Source: SIG710 sp045596925 (GTDB lineage: Bacteria; Bacillota; Clostridia; Oscillospirales; CAG-272). Taken from it: 29,111 nt of DNA. The notes under the pieces are model-generated. The model made no database searches. It was given only the letters and a program-made list of their open reading frames with translations, and was not told the DNA's origin. Where the stretch lies: positions 1 to 29,111 of the forward strand of contig JAZODH010000055.1 of NCBI GenBank assembly GCA_045596925.1, in the 5' to 3' direction. Shown in pieces: positions 22,230 through 29,111 of the stretch (the stretch's first letter is position 1; the number at the start of each line of letters is the position of its first letter). A program made the position numbers and the translations under genes.

Positions 22230-23403
22230 ATTTTCCGGATATCATTTTCGACAACGCCTCGGCAACGTGGACTGCGGCGCGCTTGGCTTCATTTAACGTG
22301 TTCCCGCTGCTGCCTATTTCAAGCAGCAGTGACCCGCCGTTTGTATATTGCAGATTGTACGCCGCACCCCGAAGATAAACGGGGCGGCAAAGCGTGGGCT
22401 CTTTTTCGTTTAAAACCGCTCTGAGCCTTAGCGCAAAGGCTAGATTCGCTTCCCAATGAGGATAATCCGCGCCCTTGAAATCGCTTCCCGCAACGCACAT
22501 TACCTGCGCGACGCTCTCGCCGCCGATCTCTGTGACGCCTTTGATAAGAGTTCCGTCCGAGGAGATTATAGCGTCCCGATGAACGTCAAAAACGTACTTT
22601 ATTGTGGGATATTGCTTCAAATATTTCTTTATGGTGGCGGCGGAATAGGTGTAAGCATCGTTGTAGCTGTCCTTGTCGTGCATTACCTGACAGTGCAGGG
22701 TGGGGATCCCGTTTTCCTCCAATACCTGTGCCATGACAGCACCGACTGCCACCACGTTTTCCTCGGTGTCATTCGACCTCCAGAGATTCCCCGTGTCATT
22801 GTAGCCGTCCGCGCCCTCGGCCGTGTAGGCCTCGGTGCCGTGAGTGTGAAGTATAAGCACAAGAGGCTTTTTTGACTTAAAATCATACGGTGCAATGGCG
22901 GCAGGCGCGCTTGCAAGCGCCTGTGTGTCGGGATTGTGCCCCGTGTCGTTAGATATGTAGTAAAGCCCCTTGTCCGATTGGCTCAGATCTCTTGAAATTA
23001 AAGGATACTCGTATTCAGACTCCTTTGGCGGGTCTGTTTCGATTTCGTCCGACGAGGTGTCTGTGGTGACGTCAGCATCAATAACGTCCGAATTGTTGCC
23101 GCCCGACGGCTTTTTTGGGCTGTCATCAGGCTTGGTTTGCGACGATTGCGACCGCAAATCCTTGATTCCAAGGAATGAAAAAAGCATCCTTTCTCCAAAC
23201 GCTTCTCCAAGACCTTCGAGCTTTGACTCGGATAGCATTTCTATTTCATTTTTTGACGTTTCCACTAAAGAGAACGTGATCAGAAACAGAGAAAGGGACA
23301 GCGTCAGTATCAGATAGAGACTGATTTTCTTTCGTTGTTCTTTGTAATCGTGCTCTTCGGACTGTTCTTCTGATGGGGGTAACATTTTGTACTCAATATC
23401 CAT
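22228..23403 (-). CDS. spoIIP: Stage II sporulation protein P (SpoIIP) family, peptidoglycan hydrolase
   Basis: 391 residues. A short cytosolic N-terminus is followed by one membrane segment (~27-46, ISLYLILTLSLSLFLITFSL), an amphipathic stretch, a low-complexity Ser/Asp/Thr/Pro linker (~90-130), and the SpoIIP amidase/endopeptidase domain: ILHTHGTEAY (~184-193), YVFDVHRDAI (~277) and GSLLLEIGSSGNT (~358), holding the zinc-site His and Glu residues. SpoIIP works with SpoIID and SpoIIM to thin septal peptidoglycan and drive engulfment. The ATG at 23403 has AAGGAG 7-8 bases upstream; an earlier TTG at 23430 lacks this. A sigma-E-like promoter lies just upstream. It is not beside gpr, its frequent neighbour. 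Confidence 0.92.
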   Translation of the reverse strand: MDIEYKMLPPSEEQSEEHDYKEQRKKISLYLILTLSLSLFLITFSLVETSKNEIEMLSESKLEGLGEAFGERMLFSFLGIKDLRSQSSQTKPDDSPKKPSGGNNSDVIDADVTTDTSSDEIETDPPKESEYEYPLISRDLSQSDKGLYYISNDTGHNPDTQALASAPAAIAPYDFKSKKPLVLILHTHGTEAYTAEGADGYNDTGNLWRSNDTEENVVAVGAVMAQVLEENGIPTLHCQVMHDKDSYNDAYTYSAATIKKYLKQYPTIKYVFDVHRDAIISSDGTLIKGVTEIGGESVAQVMCVAGSDFKGADYPHWEANLAFALRLRAVLNEKEPTLCRPVYLRGAAYNLQYTNGGSLLLEIGSSGNTLNEAKRAAVHVAEALSKMISGK

Positions 23404-23429
23404 TTTGCGCTCCTTCCTTTTTTGTTTCA

Positions 23430-23459
23430 ATTATATTCTGAGAAAGGGACATATATTAC
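23430..23459 (-). promoter_or_regulatory. Candidate sigma-E promoter for spoIIP
   Basis: On the minus strand GTAATATA (23459-23452), a 14-base spacer and AATATAAT (23437-23430). Against the sigma-E consensus GTMATATT-N14-CATAYAMT, each element matches 7 of 8 positions. The start would be ~20 bases before the ATG at 23403. No sigma-A -35 fits this spacing. Confidence 0.55.
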
Positions 23460-23612
23460 ATTGAAGAGCCTTCAGAAAATGATTGATCTCCCCACAAGCC
23501 CTGAAATTATTACCTTTTTGAAAACTTTTAAGTCCACAAATGAAAAAATAACCAATTATTTCAAACGTAAATTGTGCATTTCTCCGAAAAAAATCAGACT
23601 TTCCTCAACATA

Positions 23613-23641
23613 TTGATATTATGAGAAAAAAATGGTATAAT
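23613..23641 (+). promoter_or_regulatory. Sigma-A promoter for the solute-binding protein gene
   Basis: TTGATA (23613-23618), 17-base spacer ending TGG (extended -10), TATAAT (23636-23641). The leader is ~55 bases, with GGGAGGAAAT before the ATG. Confidence 0.82.
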
Positions 23642-23702
23642 ACACCTAACAATAATCCGAATTTATTGCAATTTTTCTTTTCTTGGGAGGAAATCCAAAA
23701 TC

Positions 23703-25400
23703 ATGTTTAAGAAGCTTTTGTGCCTTGCACTTTGCGTATTCATGCTGCTGCCCGTATTTGCGGGATGCGGATCCGATCCGGACGACGTTGGTCAGACACT
23801 GAACCTGACCCTGGCCGAGCCGGTATATGACCTTGACCCCGCATACGCTTATCGCAGTGAAAGCACTATGCAGCTTGCGAGAATGATGTTTGCAACACTT
23901 TTCTCGCTTGACGATAACGGCAAGCTGAAAAAGACGAAGACCGACCTTGTAAAGAAGTACAAGATCGAGGATGATGACGAGCAGGGCATTTACAGAATAA
24001 CTCTGACTCTCCGTGAGACAATGTGGACGGACGGCAGTGCCGTTTCCGCAAAGGACGTTCTTTTCGCTTGGACGAGAATCCTCAAGCCCACCACGATCTC
24101 CGATGCGGCGGTTCTTCTGTATGATATCAAGAACGCTTACGCCGCAAAGAACGGCGACTGCTCGGTTGATGAGATCGGCGTTATAGCCATCGATGAGGAA
24201 ACTCTCCAGATCGACTTTGATAAGCCTATCGACTATAAGGCGTTCCTGCAGAACCTTGCCAACCCCTGCCTGGCTCCTCTGAAGAAGAACTCGGTAGATA
24301 CCGGTATCGACTGGGCCAAGGACTCTGCCACCATCGTGTGTAGCGGTCCCTTCACCCTCCGCGAGTTCACGCCAGATAAGACTCTTGTTCTCGAGCGCAA
24401 CTCTTACTACTTCCGCGACAGAGAAAAGGACGATATCAAGAAGTCGGTTACTCCTTACCGTTTGAATTTCAACCTTGAAATGACTGCAGAAGAGCAGTTG
24501 GCGGCTTACAAGGACGGAACGCTTGATGCTATCGCAAACATTCCTCTCGAATCCCGCAAGGATTACAAGAAGGATGCGACTCTGGCAAATGCGCTTTCGA
24601 CCACCGCATACTACTTCAACGTAAATAACGAGCTGTTTGCAAATGCAGACGTCCGCCGTGCACTTTCTTTGGCTATCGACCGCGAGGCGATCGCCGAAAT
24701 GCTTGTTTACGCCGAAGCGGCAACGGGATTTGTTCCCACAGGCGTTTTTGAGGCGAACAAGAAGAACGCAAAGTTCAGAGATAAGGGCAAAGACCTTATT
24801 TCTACAAGCGCAAACATCGAGGAGGCAAAGAAGATCCTCTCCGATGCCGGAGTTAAGGCTTCGGGACAGAAGTTCTCCATTACCGTCCGCAACACCGAGG
24901 CGGACCTGGCGGTAGCCGAGGCGGTCAAGGCTTCTTGGGAGGAACTTGGATTTAAGATCAATATCGTAAAGCGCGATTCCTGGAAGGCAGGCAGAGATTA
25001 CCTGGCAGACGGAATCTCCGCTATGATCGAGTCCGGTTCCTTTGACGTTCTTGCAATCGACGTAAAGTCTCTGGGTACGTCCGCGTTCAACCTCCTGGCA
25101 CCCTTCGCAACGGGTTATACTTGCCAGGACATGACCTTCGAGACCGAGGGACATACTGACGCAGTAAACCTTTCGGGCTACGTCAGCGAAGAATATGACG
25201 CTCTTATCGACGAAGCGTTTGCCGAAAAGAATCTCAAAAAGAGAGCAACTATCCTCCATAAGGCAGAAGAGCTTCTTCTTGAGGATATGCCGATCGTTCC
25301 TATAGTGTTTAACAAGACTGCACTTCTCGCAGAGGATGTAAAGGGTATCGATGTTGATTACCTTGGACTGTTCCTCTTCAGAAACGCAAAAATCAAATAA
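23703..25400 (+). CDS. Peptide-type ABC transporter solute-binding lipoprotein (SBP family 5)
   Basis: 565-residue extracytoplasmic lipoprotein. The signal peptide is MFKKLLCLALCVFMLLPVFA, with lipobox FAGC and the lipid-bearing Cys22. The mature part is a family 5 (OppA/DppA/NikA-like) binding protein: YDLDPAYAYRSESTMQLARM near the start, LRETMWTDGSAVSAKDVLFAW (split over ~105-125; the family signature around DG-x-x-x-x-A-x-DV), ADVRRALSLAIDREAIAE (~318) and EEYDALIDEAFAEKN (~500). Family members bind oligopeptides, nickel or other solutes for uptake. No permease or ATPase gene lies beside it, so it must use a transporter encoded elsewhere. It has its own promoter and terminator. Confidence 0.9.
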   Translation: MFKKLLCLALCVFMLLPVFAGCGSDPDDVGQTLNLTLAEPVYDLDPAYAYRSESTMQLARMMFATLFSLDDNGKLKKTKTDLVKKYKIEDDDEQGIYRITLTLRETMWTDGSAVSAKDVLFAWTRILKPTTISDAAVLLYDIKNAYAAKNGDCSVDEIGVIAIDEETLQIDFDKPIDYKAFLQNLANPCLAPLKKNSVDTGIDWAKDSATIVCSGPFTLREFTPDKTLVLERNSYYFRDREKDDIKKSVTPYRLNFNLEMTAEEQLAAYKDGTLDAIANIPLESRKDYKKDATLANALSTTAYYFNVNNELFANADVRRALSLAIDREAIAEMLVYAEAATGFVPTGVFEANKKNAKFRDKGKDLISTSANIEEAKKILSDAGVKASGQKFSITVRNTEADLAVAEAVKASWEELGFKINIVKRDSWKAGRDYLADGISAMIESGSFDVLAIDVKSLGTSAFNLLAPFATGYTCQDMTFETEGHTDAVNLSGYVSEEYDALIDEAFAEKNLKKRATILHKAEELLLEDMPIVPIVFNKTALLAEDVKGIDVDYLGLFLFRNAKIK

Positions 25401-25405
25401 AAATC

Positions 25406-25440
25406 AAATCGGCATCGAGCGCGGGCGATGCCGATTTTTT
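25406..25440 (+). terminator. Intrinsic terminator after the solute-binding protein gene
   Basis: Perfect 12-bp stem AAATCGGCATCG / CGATGCCGATTT with an 8-base loop AGCGCGGG and a T tail. Confidence 0.92.
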
Positions 25441-25442
25441 CA

Positions 25443-25477
25443 TTCAAAAACCGACGGCAGAGCCGTCGGTTTTTGAA
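25443..25477. terminator. Bidirectional terminator after the serine hydrolase gene
   Basis: Perfect 16-bp stem TTCAAAAACCGACGGC / GCCGTCGGTTTTTGAA with loop AGA. On the minus strand it directly follows the hydrolase stop codon, its likely main user. Confidence 0.9.
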
Positions 25478-26950
25478 TTATTTACTTGCAAAGAAGCCGT
25501 TGTAGCCCCAGAGGAAGTCCTCGGCGTGTGCTTCGACTATGCTACTGAGACGACCGTCTTCGGTAAAGGAAAGAACCATCTGGAGGTTTCCGAAATATGT
25601 GTCGATTATCTGGCAGTGAAGGAGGAGCTTGTATGGCTCGATCCAAGCCGCGGACGTAGCGCACTTGTAAAGCCTGTCGCCCGCCACAGATCCTACGCGG
25701 TCGGAATAACCCTCCTCGGGGAAGAACGCAAACACATTCTTGCCGATACCAAAGGGAAGGATCATTTCATTTCCGTCCTTTATGTAGGTCATTTTTCCTT
25801 CATCGCCCGAAATATCGAGACGCAGAGAGCTGATATTTGTATTGCTTGGAAGAATATCAAAGTTCTTGCCGCTGATCTTTTCCGCCCAAGGACTTGTTAC
25901 CTGGCCGTGAGCTACGTTAAGGATGAGCGAATCGCTGTATTCCTTGAGTGCCGCGCGACCTGCCTCAACGTCGGTTATTTCCTCGTCGGCATTCTTTACG
26001 ATCATATTAAAGAAATTGTCGAATATCTTCTTGTGCATGAGCTTGCAGTAGTCGCCCTGGTTGTCGCCGTTGTAGATCAAGATCATGTCCTTTTCGGGCG
26101 CATAAATGGCAAACTGACTGCCCATTCCGTTAAAGGAAAATCCGCCGTCCTGTGTCATCCAGATGTAGTATCCGTAGCCGTGGGTGTTGTAATCTATGTG
26201 ACCTGTGTAGCAGTTGTCGATCTGCTTTGTGGTAGCCTTCATCATAAAATCGCGGTCGATAAGCTGTTCGTCGTTCCATTCACCGCGGTTTGCGGTGAAT
26301 CGCATGACCTTGAGCAGATCTGTGGGACGGCAAAGAATTGCCGAATCCGACCAGGCGTGGCCGCCGGGGCAGAGAAGACAGTCAATGTCCTCGGAAACAC
26401 CAATCTTTCTGAACAGCTTTTCCTTGAGATAATCTATAAAGGACATTCCCGCCAGCTTTTCGATCAGCGCGCCCACGACGAAGGTTCCGGGGCTGTCATA
26501 GGTGTAGATGGTGCCGGGAATACGTTTGTCGCATTTGCTTGTCTCAAAATAGTGTCTTACTCGGTCGTCCGTTCTTGCTTTGAACCAACCCTCTCCGATT
26601 ACAGACGTGCTCATCATGAGCATATGACGCACGGTCTGTGCTCTCAGGTTGGGGTGAGTGTTTTCATTTACGTATTCGGGAAAATAATCGCAGATAGAAC
26701 GGTCAAGATCGATCTTGCCGTCCGTATAAAGAAATCCCACGGCAAGAGTTACGAAGCTCTTTGATACGGAATACATTCTGTGCCTGAAATCAGCGTTAAA
26801 TGGCTTCCAATAGTTCTCGTAGAGGATCTTGTCGCCTCTTGCTATGATCAGATCATGTGTTCTGAGACGGTTGTCCTCCAATGACTTGACGTAGTCCAGA
26901 ATCCTTTTGGATGACACGCCTGCGTCTTCAGGGTAAATGTTTTCCCACAT
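25478..26950 (-). CDS. Beta-lactamase-fold serine hydrolase
   Basis: 490 residues of the class C beta-lactamase/DD-peptidase/esterase superfamily. The nucleophile motif SxxK is in YSVSKSFVTLAVG (~residues 66-78). The second motif region reads YTYDSPGTFVVGALIEKLAG (~149-168), with Tyr but Ser rather than Asn two places on. A third HG-containing region is THGYGYYIWM (~250). The last ~150 residues are an extra beta-rich domain (GNEMILPFGIGKNVF). There is no signal peptide, so it is probably cytoplasmic. AAGGAGA lies 8 bases before the ATG. It follows the YitT gene by 40 bp, same strand. The substrate is unknown; cell-wall peptide or ester hydrolysis are both possible, antibiotic resistance unlikely. 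Confidence 0.87.
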   Translation of the reverse strand: MWENIYPEDAGVSSKRILDYVKSLEDNRLRTHDLIIARGDKILYENYWKPFNADFRHRMYSVSKSFVTLAVGFLYTDGKIDLDRSICDYFPEYVNENTHPNLRAQTVRHMLMMSTSVIGEGWFKARTDDRVRHYFETSKCDKRIPGTIYTYDSPGTFVVGALIEKLAGMSFIDYLKEKLFRKIGVSEDIDCLLCPGGHAWSDSAILCRPTDLLKVMRFTANRGEWNDEQLIDRDFMMKATTKQIDNCYTGHIDYNTHGYGYYIWMTQDGGFSFNGMGSQFAIYAPEKDMILIYNGDNQGDYCKLMHKKIFDNFFNMIVKNADEEITDVEAGRAALKEYSDSLILNVAHGQVTSPWAEKISGKNFDILPSNTNISSLRLDISGDEGKMTYIKDGNEMILPFGIGKNVFAFFPEEGYSDRVGSVAGDRLYKCATSAAWIEPYKLLLHCQIIDTYFGNLQMVLSFTEDGRLSSIVEAHAEDFLWGYNGFFASK

Positions 26951-26990
26951 AGTAAAATCTCCTTATGTAAAGTTTTTTGAAATCAAATTG

Positions 26991-27851
26991 TCAACCTACG
27001 TTCTCGCGGAAGCCCTTGCCCAGAACGTCGCTTGAATTTGTTATCATAATAAATGCCGTGGGGTCGACCTGCTTGCAAAAATCCTTCAGACCGACGGTCT
27101 GCGATCTTGTAAGAACAGTAATAAGCATGGTCTTTCCCTTGTGGGTGAATACGCCCTCGCACTTGACTGCAGTAGCACTGCGGTTGATGTTGTGGGTCAG
27201 ATACTCACAGATAGGCTCGGGATGGTCGGTGACGATGGTCACGCACTTTGATAGATAGATGCTGTCGATGATGTTGTCCACCACCAGCGCCTTTGAGAGC
27301 AGACCGAGCATAGAGAAAATACCCGTTTCAATGCCGAATACCGCAAAGGACACCAGAACTATAACGAAGTCCGAGCAGAACAGAGCCTTGCCGATGTTCA
27401 ATTTCGTGTATTTCTTTAGGATCATTGCAACGATGTCGGTTCCGCCCGAGCTTGCCCGCTCGCTGAAAAGCAGGGCACTTCCCACGCCTACCAGCAGAAT
27501 TGAGCAAACAAGCTCAAGAAAAGGCTGATCTGTCAAAGGCTTTTCAAGGGGGAAGAAGTGCTCGAAAAGAGCTATCAGTGATGAGAGCACCACGCTTGAA
27601 TAAACGGTCTTGAACGCAAATCCGCGACCAAAGAATATCAGACCGAGAACAAGCAGGGAATAGTTGATAATGTTGACGAAGGCGGCCTTTGAGATACTCG
27701 GCACAAGCTCACCGAGGATCGTGGACATGCCGCTGACGCCGCCGGTTGAAAAGTTGTTGGGAAATTTAAAAAAATAGATCCCCACTGCCATAATGGCAAT
27801 ACCGAGCGTTATTACAGAATAGCTTTTAAGTGTATTTTTGAATTTTTTCAT
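26991..27851 (-). CDS. YitT family membrane protein (DUF161/DUF2179)
   Basis: 286 residues. About five membrane segments lie in the first ~200 residues (SVITLGIAIMAVGIYFF; AAFVNIINYSLLVLGLIFFG; VVLSSLIALFEHFF; LVCSILLVGVGSALLF; FVIVLVSFAVFG). The conserved NNFSTGGVSGMSTIL near 32-46 and ERASSGGTDIVAMIL near 130-144 are the family repeats. A soluble C-terminal DUF2179 domain (~215-286) follows, with SKCVTIVTDHPEPI and FIMITNSSDVLGKGF. YitT proteins are common in Firmicutes with no settled substrate. The ATG at 27851 has only a weak ribosome site, though a short frame with a strong AAGGGAG (MKMPV, stop at 27868) ends 16 bases before it and could couple translation. It lies between two serine hydrolase genes. 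Confidence 0.9.
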   Translation of the reverse strand: MKKFKNTLKSYSVITLGIAIMAVGIYFFKFPNNFSTGGVSGMSTILGELVPSISKAAFVNIINYSLLVLGLIFFGRGFAFKTVYSSVVLSSLIALFEHFFPLEKPLTDQPFLELVCSILLVGVGSALLFSERASSGGTDIVAMILKKYTKLNIGKALFCSDFVIVLVSFAVFGIETGIFSMLGLLSKALVVDNIIDSIYLSKCVTIVTDHPEPICEYLTHNINRSATAVKCEGVFTHKGKTMLITVLTRSQTVGLKDFCKQVDPTAFIMITNSSDVLGKGFRENVG

Positions 27852-27881
27852 TTTGCTTCAAATGCCTCAAACGGGCATTTT

Positions 27882-27992
27882 CATAAGCTCCCTTGCTTTT
27901 ATTTCGTATTCGCGGGCGATATCCTCATCGCCGTAATCTTGTTTTTTGGTACGCCGAAGGCACGTGAATATAAGTTTATTGTGTTTTTTCTC
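27882..27992 (-). other. In-frame open stretch after the serine hydrolase stop codon
   Basis: After the TGA of the 27993 gene the same frame stays open for 36 codons, with a coding-like composition (for example RRTKKQDYGDEDIAREYEIK), then stops. A one-base shift near 27900 would continue it as KARELMKMPV. There is no usable start codon. It may be the worn remainder of a small gene between the hydrolase and YitT, or a chance frame. No terminator or clear promoter is seen in this 141-bp gap. Confidence 0.25.
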
Positions 27993-29111
27993 TCAATACG
28001 TTAAGTTGTATCCGTGGAGTGCTTTCAGGTTTTCTTTGATCCGATCAAATTCGCTCTCATCGAACAACTCCGCATAGACCATGCGGTAAAGCATCCCTCG
28101 GATTCCCTGGACGGGGGAAGAAAGCAGGTGCGTTCCGAAATACAGGCTGATCTCGTTTTCAACGTCGATGGCAAGGAACGCGCCGGCAGCACCACCCCAA
28201 CCAATGTCGTGATATCTGTCGCCTGCCTTGTTGCATCTGATTCCAAGTCCGTAACCGCGACCGTTTACCCAGTAGGTGCTCTTTTGATGCTCGGTCAGAC
28301 GGTCGGTCATCATAAGTTTGAGGGTTTCGGGACGAATGAGCTTGCCTGTTCGTAAGCCTTCGGCAAACTTTATGTAATCGTCAACGGTCGAAATACAGCC
28401 CGCACCGCCCGAAGCGTATTCGCTTCCGAGCTTGTATGTGACGATTTTTTTGCCTACGTTTCTCGGTGCACCGTCAGCAAATCGGTACTGCTGAGCCAAT
28501 TCTTCAAGCTCGCTTTCGGGAAGCATAAATGTGGAACGGCTCATGCCAAGTGGATCGAAAATGTTCTTTTTTACGTAGTCCTCAAACTTTTCTCCCGAAA
28601 TGACCTCGACCAATGCCGCCAGAACATCGTGGCAAAGACTGTAATTCCAACGCTCGCCCGACTCAAAGACCAAAGGATCCTTTGCCAGATATTTCATGGC
28701 CTGGCGAGTGGGGAGTCTTCCGTCTGTATCTGCGCGCCCCTGCTGTAAATTGGGAGAGCCGCAATTATAAGAAAAACCTGCGGTCATTTCAAACAGATGT
28801 TGAATAAGAATCGGCTTTTCGGCTTCCTTTACACCGCTTTCGGTCCGAACTGTCATGTGTTCAAACTCCGGCATGTAATCGGAGAGCTTGTCCTCAAGAG
28901 AGAAAAGCCCTTTCTCCCATAATTGAAGGGCCGCTGTGCAGGTGATGGGCTTTGAGCAGGAATAGATGTTGTATCTTTCGCTGCCGTCTATATTTATCTT
29001 CTTTTCAAGGTCGCTGTATCCGCCCATGTGACGCAGTATACACTCGCCGTTCTTGTAAACGGCAAGATCGAATCCGGGCAGACCTCGCTCAAGAAACGAA
29101 TCGCAAAACGC
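27993..29111 (-). CDS. Beta-lactamase-fold serine hydrolase (5' end outside window)
   Basis: At least 372 residues; the frame is open to the window edge. The segment upstream of the internal ATG at 29027 reads FLERGLPGFDLAVYKNGECI, the usual N-terminal strand of this family, so the true start lies beyond 29111. The SxxK motif is in YSCSKPITCTAAL. A Tyr motif region is WNYSLCHDVLAALVEVISGE, and GRGYGLGIRC with HDIGWGGAAGAFLAID forms the third motif area (HxG-like). The C-terminus is GYNLTY. It is shorter than the hydrolase at 25478 and not its close duplicate. Substrate unknown; esterase or D-amino-peptidase activity is typical of the family. Likely first of a three-gene run with YitT and the second hydrolase. 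Confidence 0.87.
   Translation of the reverse strand, partial: AFCDSFLERGLPGFDLAVYKNGECILRHMGGYSDLEKKINIDGSERYNIYSCSKPITCTAALQLWEKGLFSLEDKLSDYMPEFEHMTVRTESGVKEAEKPILIQHLFEMTAGFSYNCGSPNLQQGRADTDGRLPTRQAMKYLAKDPLVFESGERWNYSLCHDVLAALVEVISGEKFEDYVKKNIFDPLGMSRSTFMLPESELEELAQQYRFADGAPRNVGKKIVTYKLGSEYASGGAGCISTVDDYIKFAEGLRTGKLIRPETLKLMMTDRLTEHQKSTYWVNGRGYGLGIRCNKAGDRYHDIGWGGAAGAFLAIDVENEISLYFGTHLLSSPVQGIRGMLYRMVYAELFDESEFDRIKENLKALHGYNLTY

Larger units (their letters stand above)
23404..23702. other. AT-rich divergent intergenic region between spoIIP and the solute-binding protein gene
   Basis: About 299 bases. It holds the spoIIP ribosome binding site and sigma-E-like promoter at one end, and the solute-binding protein promoter (23613-23641) at the other. 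The middle (about 23465-23600) is AT-rich, with no convincing coding frame, hairpin or repeat. Confidence 0.7.

Noticed and set aside
25478..26950. Calling this an antibiotic-resistance beta-lactamase.
   Set aside because: No signal peptide, an atypical second motif (Tyr-Asp-Ser) and an extra C-terminal domain point to a housekeeping esterase or peptidase-type hydrolase.

Overview
The window reads as the chromosome of a low-to-mid GC, Gram-positive, strictly anaerobic, probably spore-forming Clostridia (Firmicutes) member, most likely a gut- or rumen-type lineage. The signs are strong AGGAGG-type ribosome binding sites, sigma-A promoters (many with an extended -10), short U-tailed terminators, a SpoIIP homologue behind a sigma-E-like promoter, and a trimeric NADH-linked [FeFe]-hydrogenase operon with a Rex-type operator. 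The species cannot be named from the sequence. No mobile element, CRISPR array, phage gene or tRNA was seen.

Layout. (1) 1-179: the 3' end of a 23S rRNA, then a terminator, with no 5S rRNA between them. (2) 197-4591: a nucleotide and salvage neighbourhood. A four-gene minus-strand operon (nucleoside phosphorylase, Nudix hydrolase, GNAT acetyltransferase, ASCH protein) diverges from a plus-strand phosphoribosyltransferase and an unusual long PRPP synthetase. A 22-codon relic of an AraC-type regulator lies just beyond. (3) 4627-9095: a calcium-type P-type ATPase (minus) and a CNNM/CorC-type cation transporter (plus), diverging from a 389-bp intergenic region. That region holds a terminator with a competing helix on the ATPase side, and a perfect sigma-A promoter plus a short Asp/Pro-rich reading frame on the CNNM side. 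(4) 9118-12614: citrate synthase in an apparent operon with the potassium uptake pair KtrB/KtrA. (5) 12618-13821: an AlaX-type alanyl-tRNA editing protein.

(6) 13886-22229: the main feature, a ten-gene operon for an NADH-dependent [FeFe]-hydrogenase. The catalytic genes are split. The NuoE-like subunit (HydC) comes first. Then come six accessory genes: DRTGG protein, RsbW-like ATPase, sensory-type [FeFe]-hydrogenase with a 4Fe-4S tail, second DRTGG protein, PHP phosphoesterase, and stand-alone GHKL ATPase. A small thioredoxin-like ferredoxin, the NuoF-like subunit (HydB) and catalytic HydA follow. An 18-bp near-perfect Rex box (13963-13980) lies between the promoter and the first gene, so NADH/NAD+ ratio is the expected transcriptional input. 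The accessory block looks like a protein-level signalling module that could read hydrogen or redox state through the sensory hydrogenase and relay it through two kinase-fold ATPases and a phosphoesterase.

(7) 22228-29111: spoIIP (minus), an orphan peptide-type solute-binding lipoprotein (plus), then on the minus strand a run of beta-lactamase-fold serine hydrolase, YitT-type membrane protein and second serine hydrolase, the last cut by the window edge. Functions rest on motifs read by eye; no database search was possible.
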